A stretch of DNA of 64,000 bases, from NCBI GenBank assembly GCA_015680685.1, contig MNCI01028772.1, positions 135,749 to 199,748 on the forward strand. The letters run 5' to 3'. Below the pieces are notes generated by a model. That model was not told the origin of the DNA, searched no databases, and saw nothing but the letters and a program-made list of their open reading frames with translations. The translations under genes and the position numbers were made by a program. Within the stretch, counting starts at the first letter, position 1. Every line of letters begins with the position of its first letter. Origin of the DNA: Gnetum montanum (lineage: Eukaryota > Streptophyta > Gnetopsida > Gnetales > Gnetaceae). Shown one piece after another: positions 23,996 to 35,149 of this stretch.

Positions 23996-26728
23996 ATGGC
24001 TTCAAAAAGAGGAGCTCAAGGAGAACTTCCACAACTAGTAAGTAAAGGACCACGAGAACATGGAAGAGGATAAGCGAGAGAGCAAAACCCACAAGTAGAA
24101 TAAGGAGAGTAGGAAACACAATCCTTTAGCATTCATCAACAAAATCCTACCACATAGCAATCTACTCAAGCAAAAGTGAATGTTCCACCAATGCTCATCC
24201 AAGGACAAAAACTTAGACTATCACCTGAATGCCTTTAGGCTATTCAGGAAAAATCCATCATGTCAATAGTTATTGTGGAACTCAACTTTGGTCTATTTTT
24301 TGAATTTGCTCCAGAATTTATTAAGGCCCAAATTTATTCATCTCCTTTCTGGCTACTTTGATAAACAGTGAAGAGTGATATCTAGAAGAAACACTCCAAT
24401 TTTGGTAAAATTGAGAAGCTGATGTTACAGTAAAAATTAAAGGAATCTTGGTATCTTACTTAGTTAAAGCAATCATAGAGGTATTGAATGTGCCTAATCA
24501 AGGAGCAAAGGTGGAAAAAATATCAACTAGATATGACATAGGTTCCAAGAAGCTATGGTTGTAATGGGAATATGGCAAAGAAGATAAATAATACAATGAA
24601 TTGACTATAGAAGAAAACATCTATTTCAAAATTAGCACTTATCATCTATTTCCTACCAAGAGATTGAATCAAATCTCTACATATGTATTTAGAGGGAGTG
24701 GAATATTAATGGGAAAGTCTAATGCAAGCATTGATTACCTCTACTTCATAGAAATCAAAAGGTAGTTCGAGGAGAAGAAGGAAAGGAAGTTAAAACTTCC
24801 ATTCCCTTACCTTATCCAAAAGTTTCATAAATGAGCTGGCATCCTAGGGTATACAAATGATGCATTAAGAAAGGCACAAAATGCTTCCTATGCTAAAATG
24901 ATCAAGTTAGTGCCTTCCAAAAAGAACTAATTAGAAGAACAACTAGGTATTGATGAGACTACCTAAACCATAGGACAACAGTAGCAGCAACCACAAGTTC
25001 CACCACCACTACTGCAAGATTATAGACCTTAAATGAGTCATCTATAGTAAATTACAAAAACTATCATTTGGGAAAGTAGATAAGAAGCTAATCTATTCAA
25101 TGTTACTGATGATGTAGTTAGACCAACCATTTCAACTAATCTTTCTAGTGAACAAATATCGTTACCATCAGGAGGATAGGCCCAATGGTCACAACAAATT
25201 TCTAAGAACATTGCATCATTTCAAGTGGCAGTTGAATTTGGAGAAGAAGCTAGAGTTGTGATCATGCAGCAGCATGATGTAATGAGAGCTATGAAAGTCA
25301 TCACAAATCACATTAAAAAATTATTTAATGTACCTATTATTCCACTAGCTAATATTTTTGGAACCAAGGATGCTCAAATGATAACTGGTACCTCTATGAC
25401 TCTTATAGAACATGAAGATGTATTAGATAGACTTTTGCAAAAACGACAAGTTACGACAAATATCTTTGATATTCCTAGTAATATCACTACAACATAGTTT
25501 GAATTAATTACCATCAAAGAAAAACTAATCATGGCTAAAACCAAGGTAGAGCATGCTAAGAATGAGCTTCACTGATTACAAGAAGAGCCTGTAGCCCTAA
25601 GAGCAAAAAGGAGAGATTCAACTCAATTCATAGCACCATATTGGATAGCATGATTTAGAACTAAGTAGATCAATTTCCTCCTTAAGAATAATAAATACAT
25701 AGCATATGAGAAAGAAAAGGTAGTATGGAATGCTTCAGTAGTTGAAGCCCAATCATATGCCTATGCCAAAGTACTTACTACCTTATAGGAAGAAAATAAA
25801 CAACTTGCTATAGACAACATGAGGTTGAACACAATAGAAAAGAAGAAAAAGATTTTAGAAAAAAGTATACATTAGTTGAGAGATAAATTAATAATGGTCA
25901 ACCAAGATATGACCACCTCGTAATAGAGAACAAAATCCTCTCTATGGAGGAGGTACACATCATTAGACAGAAATTAGCTATCAAAATCAGCGTGTGGAAA
26001 AAATGAGGCTAAGAAACATAAAAGCATCAAAGAACACTTATGAGACCAAGTGGGCATGTACAAGTAGATAAATTTAAAAGAGATCTAGATGGCAAAGGCC
26101 AAAATCAATTCTATTGTAGCACAAAATCTTGATTAGCAATCCACCTTAGATAGCATGACTCAAACCTATCAAGAGGAAGTGAAAAATAAAGACCTATAGA
26201 TAAAGGACTTGAAAGAATACATGGCATTAGAAAACCTAAATTATGCTAATTTGGCCATGTTAACAGCAGGTGGGCCCAAAAATGAGCTAGAATAGCAAGT
26301 AGTAGCCACCTATGCCTTATATGAAAAAGAGTTTATAGACTAAAAATATGCTATGGAGAAACTTCAAGTAGCAAAATTAGAACTAGAAGTAGTTAAGGCT
26401 GGCTACCAAGGGCAAAAATATCTAGCAAAAAATCTGGCTAGAAGATTAACAAACTACCATGAACTCAGAGAAAAGGTAAGAGCTTTTGAAAAAAGAGAGA
26501 AAATAGTTTGCAGCATTATACATTAAAGCCAATTAGATGTTTCCACAATTGCCATGTTTGTGGAACATACCAAATCCATCAAACATTTGTTCATCAACAT
26601 GGATGATCCATGATCCAAGAACAGAAGAAGAGAAGTTGTAGGCACTCTTGAATAGATACCAATTTAAGAATATTGATGAAAAGGGGAAGAAACTTATGGA
26701 AGAGCCACATCTACTTGGAATAACATAA
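23996..26728 (+). pseudogene. Extra ORF of element B ('putative plant transposon protein'-like, coiled coil)
   Basis: Athila elements often have an ORF between pol and the 3' LTR. The start ATG is at 23996 (MASKRGAQGELPQLVSKGP). The N-terminal half shows SRYDIGSKKLWL, ISTYHLFPTKRLNQIST (about 24630-24685), SIDYLYFIEIKR (about 24733), KLKLPFPYLIQKF (about 24790-24830) and AGILGYTNDAL. This order (HxLxPT turn, helix, LPFPxLI, AGI) resembles the 'Putative plant transposon protein' family. A 90-codon open piece is at 25225-25497. From about 25500 to 26600 the product is rich in E/K/L heptads, a likely long coiled coil. It ends MEEPHLLGIT at 26728. Stops and frameshifts are frequent. An envelope-like role has been suggested for such ORFs, but no clear membrane segment is seen. 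Confidence 0.65.
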
Positions 26729-26931
26729 GGCTACACTCAACCTTGCTAGATTTGTTTTTCATTTTTCATCAAAATTATCATTTCATGTGTTCATTTTTGT
26801 AAACTCCACCATGGCACTGAAGAACCATGTATATAAAGTCATTGTCATTTAAATGTATCTTCCAATTTTGTAAGGAACACCACCCTCATTTTTTTAACTC
26901 AAGGATGAGTGTTCAATTAGTTGTGGGGGTA

Positions 26932-27802
26932 TGATAAATCTAAAAATTTTGTGGCAATGATGTCATAGTTATGATATTGTATCTACGATGTCATAGATAT
27001 GTTATTGTATCTTAGCATACATTATCATATAAATGATATTGCGGGGTGCTTGCCAACCTATATAAGCAACACTTAGGTGCATGAATGTGTAGAAGATTTG
27101 TTAGCATAGTAATGAAACTATTTTAGTTTATTTTCTTGAATTCAATACTTAGTAGTGTGTGGCTGCAGTGTGATGTTTGGTAATTAAATGAAATATTTAT
27201 TCAAGTATGATGTACTTGGATGCATTACATGCATGATAATAAAGATTGAGGTTACTCTACATCATTGCAGAAACACTTTTATTTTTGTTTCCAATTAGTT
27301 TACTATTTACTATTTAACATTTATGGTTACTTGAAATTTACTTTTAATTTCATTAAGTGAAATGAGTATGATTGATCTTCAACATGTAAGTGTAACTACT
27401 TGGTGACCAAGTAGTACTATCACTTGGTATGCCTAGTAGTGTTGTACTTGGTAATCCCAATAGTAGTTGCATAAAGTCCAAGGTATGACTAGAAGATTAG
27501 GACTAGTTGCTCATCACATAGGCTAGTTTAGATTTGTTTTACTATCACCTAGATTTAGAAACCTTCACTTTCACTTCATGTTTACTAGGAGCCCAATGCC
27601 CAATTCAACATTAATATCATGTACCTTACCATGAGTTAAACCATATGCATTAATTTTACTAACTCACATGGGAAGAAAATGATCATGAATGCTAATCAAT
27701 TATTGGTATAATCACATTGTCTTATTTGTAGAGTTTAATCAGGATTGTGTGTAAATATTGGTATCTCATATGGTTGGATGTTGGATACTCCACCACTCAT
27801 CA
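26932..27802 (+). repeat. 3' LTR of element B
   Basis: Partner of 14672-15553, with TATATAAG at 27059-27066. It is directly preceded by the polypurine tract GTGGGGGTA. The 76-codon frame 27745-27975 crosses its end and is a shadow. Confidence 0.9.
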
Positions 27803-29060
27803 CCTCTACTGGGTACTTGTGCTTTGAAACTAAAGCATATAGGAAGGAAGTGCACTATTGGAACTTCCTCTTAAACATTTCTTGGTTGGATCCTTGGATG
27901 TTTCAATATTCTTGTGGGCCATTTCTAACAAAAATTGCTACAAATGGTGGATCCCTAGTCATCTTTATGGGGTAGATCTGAAGGAATGTAACAAAAATGA
28001 AGGTTTTTTCTTTTATAGTAGTGAAAAATAAGGGCCTCAAATGAAAAATATGAGCTGAGAATTTTTTGCATCTTCTTCCTCTTCTTATTCACTCTTCTCC
28101 CCATCATCCCAACTAGTGTAGAAGTTGGTCTTCTTTACTTCTTTAGTGAATTTGTTCTTGAATTGCATCTTGAAGCTACTAGGATATTTTGAGGCCACAT
28201 GACCTCTTCCACCACACATCCAACATTCTACAGAAGAGAAATATAAACTAGAATTTAAGAAATTATTACCTCTACCTTTGGAATGATTAAATCTTTGTAG
28301 ATATATTCCTTTGTTTCTTCTAGTGACTAGTCGTTGTAGCTTCCTAGTGAGAAAGGAAATCTCATCTTCATTACCCTCATCATGCTCATTAAGCTCCTTC
28401 TCCTTTGAGGTAATCTTCAAGGTAATGGGTCTTTCTTGAATAGCTCCTCTACTTATGAGATTTATTTCATAGGAAATGAAAGCACTTTGAAGTTCCTCAA
28501 ATTTAAAAGTTGAGAAATCTCTAATTTCCTCCATGGCTGTCACCTTTAGTCTAAACTCTCATTGTAGAGTTCTAATCATTTTGATGATATCACTTTTGGA
28601 CAAATATTTTCCTATTCCACTAATAGCTACAACAAGATCATTAGCTCTAGAAAAATAATCCTTTATTTTCTCACCTTCTCTCATTTTGAGTTTATTGTAC
28701 TCTGTGAAACTAATAATTTCGATTGCTTAACAATAAATGTTCCTTCGTAGGTAGCTTCTAAAGTTTGCCAAATTTCTTTGGTTATTTTACATCCTGCTAC
28801 TTTATTAAATTCAAATTTATTGAATGCAAAATATAAGAACTTTTTTTCTTTTAAATCAAACATAAGCTTATCCTTTTCCTCTTATGTCCATTTGTTGTGA
28901 GGCTTGATGATGCTAGCAGAGTTATTGATAGGCAGATCATAGCCTTCAAGGATTAACTTCCACACTCCATAGATTCAAAGAACCCTTTCATTCTTGCTTT
29001 CCTATAGGTGAAGTCAAATCCATTGAACATGGATGGATTTGTGTAAGATCTTCCCTCCAT
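27803..29060 (-). pseudogene. Copia-type gag of element F
   Basis: Ty1/copia gag protein with the UBN2/gag-polypeptide fold. The likely start is the ATG at 29060 (MEGRSYTNPSMFNGFDF, then ARMKGFF), 39 bases from the primer site. Further on come IWQTLEATYEGT (28863-28681 piece) and a 152-codon open piece (28543-28085) with EELQSAFISYEI and a zinc knuckle CWMCGGRGHVASKYP, in which the last Cys is lost. Frameshifts join the parts. The frame runs to the element B insertion at 27803. No pol domain follows on the other side of B. Confidence 0.82.
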
Positions 29061-29098
29061 TGTTCACTCTTGAAGTTGATGATGATAAAGAAGAGTAG

Positions 29099-29113
29099 CA
29101 AGCTTTAATACCA
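29099..29113 (-). other. Primer-binding site of element F (initiator tRNA-Met type)
   Basis: On the element strand TGGTATTAAAGCTTG, four bases after the LTR end. The usual copia primer site is TGGTATCAGAGC, complementary to initiator tRNA-Met. Two or three transitions separate them. Confidence 0.78.
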
Positions 29114-29117
29114 CTTG

Positions 29118-29900
29118 TGGATCATTGAACGTAAAAGGTGGAGGGGAGATGAATAAGTTCCCTAAATTAAAATATTTTCAAAAAAATCACACACACCAAA
29201 TTTAATTTGGTTTCCTAACTTGGGTAGTCCACACTTGGAGGGTAGATCACAAGCACACCTCTAGACTTTGTTACTCTCAAATGTGGTTGAAGGATCCATA
29301 CCTTATATAGTCTTCAAGTCCTGCTCCAAAGTGTTGTGCTGTAATAATAACCACTCAACCTTGCAAGATTCTGTCAGGCTTGGAATGTGTTTTGTAGGCT
29401 TCCACAACCTTTACAATCTTGAGCTTCGCACCCGAGTGTTGTGCCACAACACCAAACACTCAATCCAATAGGATCTTGACAAGCTCAAGCAAGATGCCTT
29501 CCCACAAGAAGCACATCAACCTCATAGGGAAACAAAAGAAAACAATTACAAGGGATAAATGCAACTTAGTTTGCTAATCCTTTTACTTTGGAAAAGAAAT
29601 CTTCATAGACAAGACATCTAGTGTTTCCTAGAGATGTCTTTCCTCAAATTTCTCTATCTTTTGAATTGAATTCTTTGTTCCTTATTCAGGTCCATCAAGC
29701 TTCTACAATCTTTCTTATCTTAATCTAAGTACTTGACTTGTAAGCATAACAATCACACAACCATACAAACAACTTTGTTCTTCATTTTTCTTAATGTTTC
29801 GACATACGAAAAGGTCCACAACATCTTGAATTCTAGGAGAGACATCTTGGGAAATCAATAAACATCTTGGCTAAGAGATAGGTTGATATATAGAAGCCTT
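29118..29900 (-). repeat. 5' LTR of element F
   Basis: The inner edge TGGATCATTGAAC is at 29118, beside the primer site. 29118-29590 aligns with 13228-13690. The outer part (29590-29900) contains AGATGTCT/AGACATCT motifs like those at 13002-13227 and 13830-13930. The outer edge is not fixed; somewhere between 29700 and 30100 the LTR of element E begins. Confidence 0.65.
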
Positions 29901-30099
29901 CCCAAGATGAGAGATGACTAGTATAGATTAGGAAACTTCCAAAAATGCCCATCCCAATTTAGGAAACAATTGAAATATTATGGAAACAACCAAGGAGAAA
30001 GTGATAAGGCTTGGGAAACATTTAAGAGCCTCAAGTTTAGTTAAGAAAATATTTTTAGGTTTCTTATCTTCTTGTTTGACATAAATATTAATGTATTCA

Positions 30100-30528
30100 T
30101 CATTGTTGGTACCATGAGTGAGAGAGAAAGCTTTTGAGAGTGGAGAGCTAAATAAGAGAGAGTGGGTAACTGCAATTGGTGATTGTAGCTCCAAGATTAA
30201 TTTATGGTACATTGGTCTTTGTGTTCCTTTCTCTTGTATCTTACTTATGAGTGAGATCTTAGTCCCAAACTATGAAAAAGATTCTCCATTAGTTGTGTCT
30301 TGCATTAAGAATAACCATTGTGTTGTTGTAGAGTCTCATGCTCTACAATATCAATTAGTGTGACAATTTTTAAATATTATGGATTTTGTGAATGTTATTA
30401 TAATCTTGTGATAATTTAATGAAATATAGATAGTTTTCTTATTTTCTAGCAAATAGTTTTTTTGTTACATAATATTTGGATTTAGTCCTTTGAAGGTTAT
30501 TTAATTGTGGAGTGAACCTACTCTAGTG
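30100..30528 (+). repeat. Probable 3' part of the 5' LTR of element E
   Basis: The stretch before the primer site resembles the R-U5 part of a chromovirus LTR. The partner LTR is not in the window, so the boundaries are inferred only from the primer site. The open frames 30118-30363 (plus) and 29928-30212 (minus) have no recognised product. Confidence 0.45.
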
Positions 30529-30531
30529 TTA

Positions 30532-30546
30532 TTAGTATTAGAGCCT
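30532..30546 (+). other. Primer-binding site of element E (initiator tRNA-Met type)
   Basis: TTAGTATTAGAGCCT resembles TTGGTATCAGAGCCT, the initiator-Met site used by many chromoviruses. Gag-like coding begins 13 bases later. Confidence 0.7.
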
Positions 30547-30558
30547 AGTTTTATTGTT

Positions 30559-31080
30559 GCATGGATTTTGGTTGAGGATTTTGTCAATTTTAGATGAAAC
30601 AAGTATATGATCTGAATTAGGACATGGAGAGCATGAAGTCTACTTTCCAAACAATGGTTGCTAGATTGGGTGAAATTAGCATAAAGGTAGATAGAAATGT
30701 TAGTCCTAGCCATATCATGGGGAATGTAAATAAAGGATATCATCCTAATAGGAAATTTTTGTTTTGGATTAGGGATAGTTTTTTTTATTACTAAGCAATG
30801 GACTCATATTTTCATTAATGGAAAAGCCCAAGAAAATGTTATTTATTCTAAGGTAGTTTCTAGAATGGATTTGGTAACTAATCCTCATCCTAGGCCCTAT
30901 AAGATGCATTGGTTGTTTAGAGATTTTTCCTAAAAGATGAGGAAACAATGTACCTTAACATTTAGAATTGAAAGTTTTCATGATATTATGAAGTATGATG
31001 TGCTTCAAATAGATTGTGCTGATGTGAGTTTTGGTAGATATTGGAATTTTGACAATGATGCTTAGTTTGATGAAGCAAGG
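30559..31080 (+). pseudogene. gag start and protease part of element E
   Basis: It opens with MDFG and an M near 30595, then DMESMKSTFQTMVARL (about 30625-30670), typical of a gag N-terminus. Shortly after, the reading is already protease: HIFINGKAQENVIYSKVVSR (about 30812-30870), where D-G-G-S is expected and N-G-K-A is found, then PRPYKMHWLF (about 30892). Most of gag is therefore deleted. The segment ends at DEA where element C is inserted (target copy CAAGG 31076-31080). Confidence 0.75.
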
Positions 31081-31868
31081 TGATGAGTGGCAAGTACCCC
31101 TACACTCAACCATATGAATAAAAGCATTTCATGCATGATCTAGTCAAACTCCAAGGACTAAGTGCTTACGCACCTTAATGGAACACTCAGGGTTAGTCAA
31201 TCGTTGTCTTCCCAAACTTACTTGTATTGTCACGATTGTATGGTTAAGTAAGCTTGAGGTATATGATTTTTTATAGCTTTTATCTTTTTAATGTCTTGTG
31301 CTAATAAAGGAACGTAAAGAGAACTAAGTGACTAACTTACATTAACTATTTGCTAACTAAGTTATAATTGTTCCTAACACTAGTATCTGTTCCCGCTTGC
31401 CGTACACATCTTGAACCAATGCAACACTGCTGGGATTACCAAACGCTAGTCATTACTGGGTTACCAAGTGTCACACACATGCTTGAAGTAGTCATATTGA
31501 GTGTAGTTAACTAAGAGAGTCAAAGGTTGAGAGAGAGATTAATTAACTAGGAAAGCATTTAGCATTCAACAATAATTAATTACTAATTAGCTTAACAAGG
31601 TTTATCATAAAGTTTGTCTTTATTGACATACAAAAATGTGTGCTCAAGTACAATTTTCTCGAATAAAGATCTGTTCACTCTATGACTCCTACTACGAGCA
31701 CATAGAAATTAATCTAACTTTGGAATGGTAAAACTACAAGAGTTTGGCTAAGGGTCTAAGTCTAACTATTAGGAACAAAGGGTGGTGCCTCTTATTTATA
31801 AAAGATGAGGCAGGACATGATATTGTGTGGTAGATGTGATATCGCGTATGTGATATCGTGGCTCATCA
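31081..31868 (-). repeat. 3' LTR of element C
   Basis: Plus-strand edges TGATGAGTGG and GTGGCTCATCA. It pairs with 37289-38068. A TATA-like TATAAATAA on the element strand lies at about 31792-31800. GATATC/GATATTG motifs cluster at 31822-31860. Confidence 0.93.
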
Positions 31869-31906
31869 TACCCCCATGACTGAATGAAAACTCATCCTCG
31901 AGTTCC
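31869..31906 (-). other. Polypurine tract and conserved pre-LTR block of element C
   Basis: Element strand: AACTCGAGGATGAGTTTTCA, a short spacer, then CATGGGGGTA and the LTR. Element B has AACTCAAGGATGAGTGTTCA and GTGGGGGTA at 26897-26931. The tract primes plus-strand DNA synthesis. Confidence 0.8.
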
Positions 31907-33837
31907 TTGCAAAATATTGGGAAGGTATGGGATTATTGGCTTGAATGACACTAATAGTGAATGGGGTGACATGTGAACGGACCATCATTACAATACATGG
32001 CAATATTAGTATTCATGACCACAAGAGTGAACACTGTATTTGACATCTAGCCTTATTAGTGTTGCTACCGATGCTAGGATTGCACCTTCCGTTGTCCATC
32101 CGTAATCATGCCATCAATCTTGTTCCTTGCATAACTGTTCCAACACCAGTCCATCCTAAGTGTTTCCTCCAGATCTAGTCCATTGTTTTATGATTTCCAT
32201 CTGCACACACGACACAATATCATATTAGCAAGGATAAAAAAATCACAATGCAGTTGATACCTTGCCTCAATGTAAGGTCCATTAGCTTAGCTGTGATATG
32301 GCTAATACGGATTCTGGAGATATAACATTGGTGACTACCCAAGGTGTAGGGGTTAGGAGAAAATTGAAAAAATTGAACCAAGCAGGACCCCCATGATTAA
32401 GAGCGATCCTCTGGTAGCAATAGAATGGAAAAAGATAAGGAATAAGAAAGATGGAGAGAAATAAACAATGGCAACACCAATAAAATGGATGTCATAAGTG
32501 GGAATGAACAAAACAAATGTTGATTATAGAAATGTTTAAGGGAAAGAAGTTAACTGATGCACCAAATAGGAATGCCAGTGTGTCCTTCCCAAGGTAGGCT
32601 CATGCCCATTCAAAGAGTCCATAGGCTCTGGAAATGTCATTCGGAAGCAAGAGTTGAAGTCTTAACCATAAGAATTTACCAAAAAGAAAACAATATTAAC
32701 CAAAATATAGACTATTGATACAAATGGAAATGAGGTGGAAAATAGAGAAAGAATGATGGAAAGAAGAGAATGGAACGGAGTCCCAAGAACAAGGTGGTGT
32801 ACAGCCCCTTGTGTATTTATGGTTAATGTGACTAAGTAGATCCCATTCCAAATCCAGCCTCAAACAATCCACATCCAGTGACTTCGCATTAATACACTTG
32901 GCCAATCCATCCACTTGAAGTAACAGGAATGCTTCTACCAAAGAGTCATCACCATTCCAAGGAAACAAGAAAGGAAAAAGTAGGAAGTGAGAAAGGGCCT
33001 TAGTTAGAGGGAACATGTTTGTTTAGTTCCATAACTAGTGCTTGTAGCCTAGATGATTATTTTGTCTAAGGGGTGTGCTTTGAATTCTCACTTTTTTTTT
33101 CGTGAGAACCACACCATGCCAAGACTTATTATTTTTATTAGCTCAGCTTCCCGATAATGGAGCAATGTCAAAATGGTAAGGAAAAATCAAGAAGAAAACA
33201 TCCAAGAACCCAAGATAATGGCCAGCAAAAATGTATAAAATCCCCTTGAAGTCACACCCTTTTCAGTCCTTGAGTCCTTCCTCAATTTGAGAAATGCCCA
33301 GCCACCAATTTGTTAATAGTTTTATTATTAAGAAAGGGGCCACACAATTTGAAGCCAATAGAAACCATAGAAATTTATGAATGCATGGATGATGTGGACT
33401 CATTGCCTACTATATCAAAAGAACATACCTTAGTATCAACATTATAACTCAAAGGTAAAAATCAAACATTAGCAATCAATAGAATACAGTTCATACCACC
33501 ATCAAGAGCACTTATTAGGTGACGAACCTAACAAAACAAACAAACACACAAAGAAATGAAAAAGTATAAACAATGTTGCAAAACAAAAACAAGAAAATTT
33601 AAAGAAATTTGTAAAACAAAATCTTAAAAAGGAACTGAGGGCCTCAAATGATCAACAGAGGTGGCCATCTCCCCCATGATTGAGTTGGAAGGAGGAGATC
33701 CAAAATAATGAGTAGGGTCATCCCTTCTCAGAGGTGTTATGTGCACTAGCCGTTCTAAGTTCATGGAAGGGTTTGGCTCATTGTACATTGACTAATAGTC
33801 TCTTATTAAGGTTTTTTTTTTTTAACTTTTTAGGAGT
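31907..33837 (-). other. Post-pol region of element C
   Basis: No gene is supported; the 106-codon minus frame 33016-32696 has no recognised product. 33500-33660 matches the T-rich post-integrase stretch of B in reverse. 33240-33350 matches A near 1015-1170. 33015-33150 matches a fragment at 57860-58000. About 32577-32612 carries the block CCTACCTTGGGAAGGACACA shared by A, B and C. Confidence 0.7.
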
Positions 33838-34619
33838 TTACAACTTCCCCCAATTGATGTTTTGCAGGTTAAGGTTTGGAAGGTGGCAACGATCTTGCTC
33901 CAATGCTTCTATGCTTTCAATGTGAGTGTAAGTTATTCCCTCAGTTAGTTCCATGCACTTATTGAGTTGCTCTATTGATTAGCTATCAGCCACTGGGTGT
34001 CTCTTTGTCGTGTGGCTGATGCATATAGGCACTTTTGTAGGGTAAGGTCTTGTGCACATTGGTTGCATGCAGACAATGCTAAACTTTGCTCAACCCTTGA
34101 TCTCTACACGCAATTAACCCTTGTATCACTATATGTGATGCTTGTATCACTATATGTGATGCATGGGACATTCTTCTTCTCGATCTTTCCAAAAGTTTTC
34201 TCCTTAGATATCTTCAGTGAAAGATCAAGGATTCCTAGGCGTGCATCTATAGTACTTAGCCATGCCCTTCCCATTATTATCGGGAAGTCCCCTTTACCAT
34301 TTTTTACTTATATCACTAGGAAATTAGCTGAGTACGACCACCCATACACAGTGGTAATGATGTCGTCCACTGGTCCCAAGGGAACAGTGATGGATTGGTC
34401 ACCTAGCTCTAGGCAAATATTTCCCTTCTTTAATGGAGGTAGGTTCCAGGCTTTGTACATCTCTTGTGATATTATGTTGACTCTGGAACCTGAGTCTAGA
34501 ACAGATTTACATGGTTCATTCCTAGCAACTTGGAGATAGATTAGAGGGCTTCCAAGATTAGAGAATTTATTGGGAAGGTGGCCCACCTTAATCCAGTCAG
34601 TAATAGCATGTGTTAACAT
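33838..34619 (-). pseudogene. Protease and short pol remnant of element C
   Basis: A 103-codon open piece (34619-34308) encodes an aspartic protease with VLDSGSRVNIISQEMYKA (active-site D-S-G-S kept, about 34503-34450), LPPLKKGNICLEL and DQSITVPLGPVDDIITT. The protein continues in another frame as FPIIMGRAWLSTIDARLGI (about 34285-34225). A linker follows with IEALEQDRCHLPNLNLQ, ending at TAA 33840-33838. No RT follows; the next sequence aligns with DNA that lies after integrase in element B. The linker holds a perfect 21-base tandem duplication (34120-34161). Confidence 0.85.
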
Positions 34620-35149
34620 AACCGTATGCGTTGAGCTTGGTGTTTGATTTGAAGGGAGCTCTGAAGCCTTATTTGATGGAGAGGAGTTTAGAGGTTCAAT
34701 CGCTTATGGTTGTGAGGGCTTGGTTGGACTGTTGGTTCTAAAGAAAGGTCTTTTCTTCATAAGGTTGTCAGAACCAACTATGGGTTAAGGATTCACAGCC
34801 CTCGTGGCATTGCATTACTATGGTTGAGTGGACAGTTCCCCCGGCATTGCTGGAGCAGGTGGTAATGGAGCTATCAGTGTGAGAGTTGTGGGTGGATTTG
34901 GAGGATGGTATGTCTATGGGTTATCTCCCCTAGGAGAAGGAGTCCTATAATACTCCCAAGCTTGGTAGTGATGTTATGGTGTCATGTGACCAATAGATTC
35001 ATGTGGAGAGATTGGATGCTGCATGTAGTAGCCATATGGATCCGGTTGTCGGTAGGGGTATTGTTGCCTTGGTGGTGGAATCCCCCATGATTGTGGGTAT
35101 TGCCACTATTGATGTTGCTCAATAGGTTTTAGTGGAGTTCCACTTGGAT

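Larger units (their letters stand above)
14672..27802 (+). mobile_element. Element B: complete Athila-lineage LTR retrotransposon
   Basis: 13.1 kb with two LTRs (14672-15553, 26932-27802), a tRNA-Asp-type primer site, gag, protease, RT, RNase H, integrase, a long post-pol region and a further ORF before the polypurine end (TGTGGGGGTA, 26922-26931). Flanks are CCTAT (14667-14671) and CCTCT (27803-27807), a five-base target duplication with one change. It sits inside element F. RT residues such as FMDDFSTY, GLCNAP, LGHKIS.RGI and the tRNA-Asp primer place it in the Athila lineage. Every ORF has stops, so it is dead, but it has the fullest domain set in the window. Confidence 0.92.
13228..29900 (-). 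mobile_element. Element F: copia-type element with gag and extra ORF, no visible pol; split by element B
   Basis: On the minus strand: 5' LTR (right, from 29118), initiator-Met-type primer site (29113-29099), gag (29060-27803), then after removing element B (14672-27802) a 'putative plant transposon protein'-like ORF (14671-13950) and a 3' LTR (from about 13980 to 13228). The LTR pair shares the stretch 13228-13690 / 29118-29590 at high similarity; the outer U3 parts do not align by eye. No protease, integrase or RT is seen in the roughly 2.3 kb interior. The right end is uncertain (29700-30100), and no target duplication was found. Confidence 0.62.

Noticed and set aside
33997-34539. 180-codon plus-strand frame
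   Set aside because: Shadow of the element C protease on the minus strand, which shows the DSGS active site.
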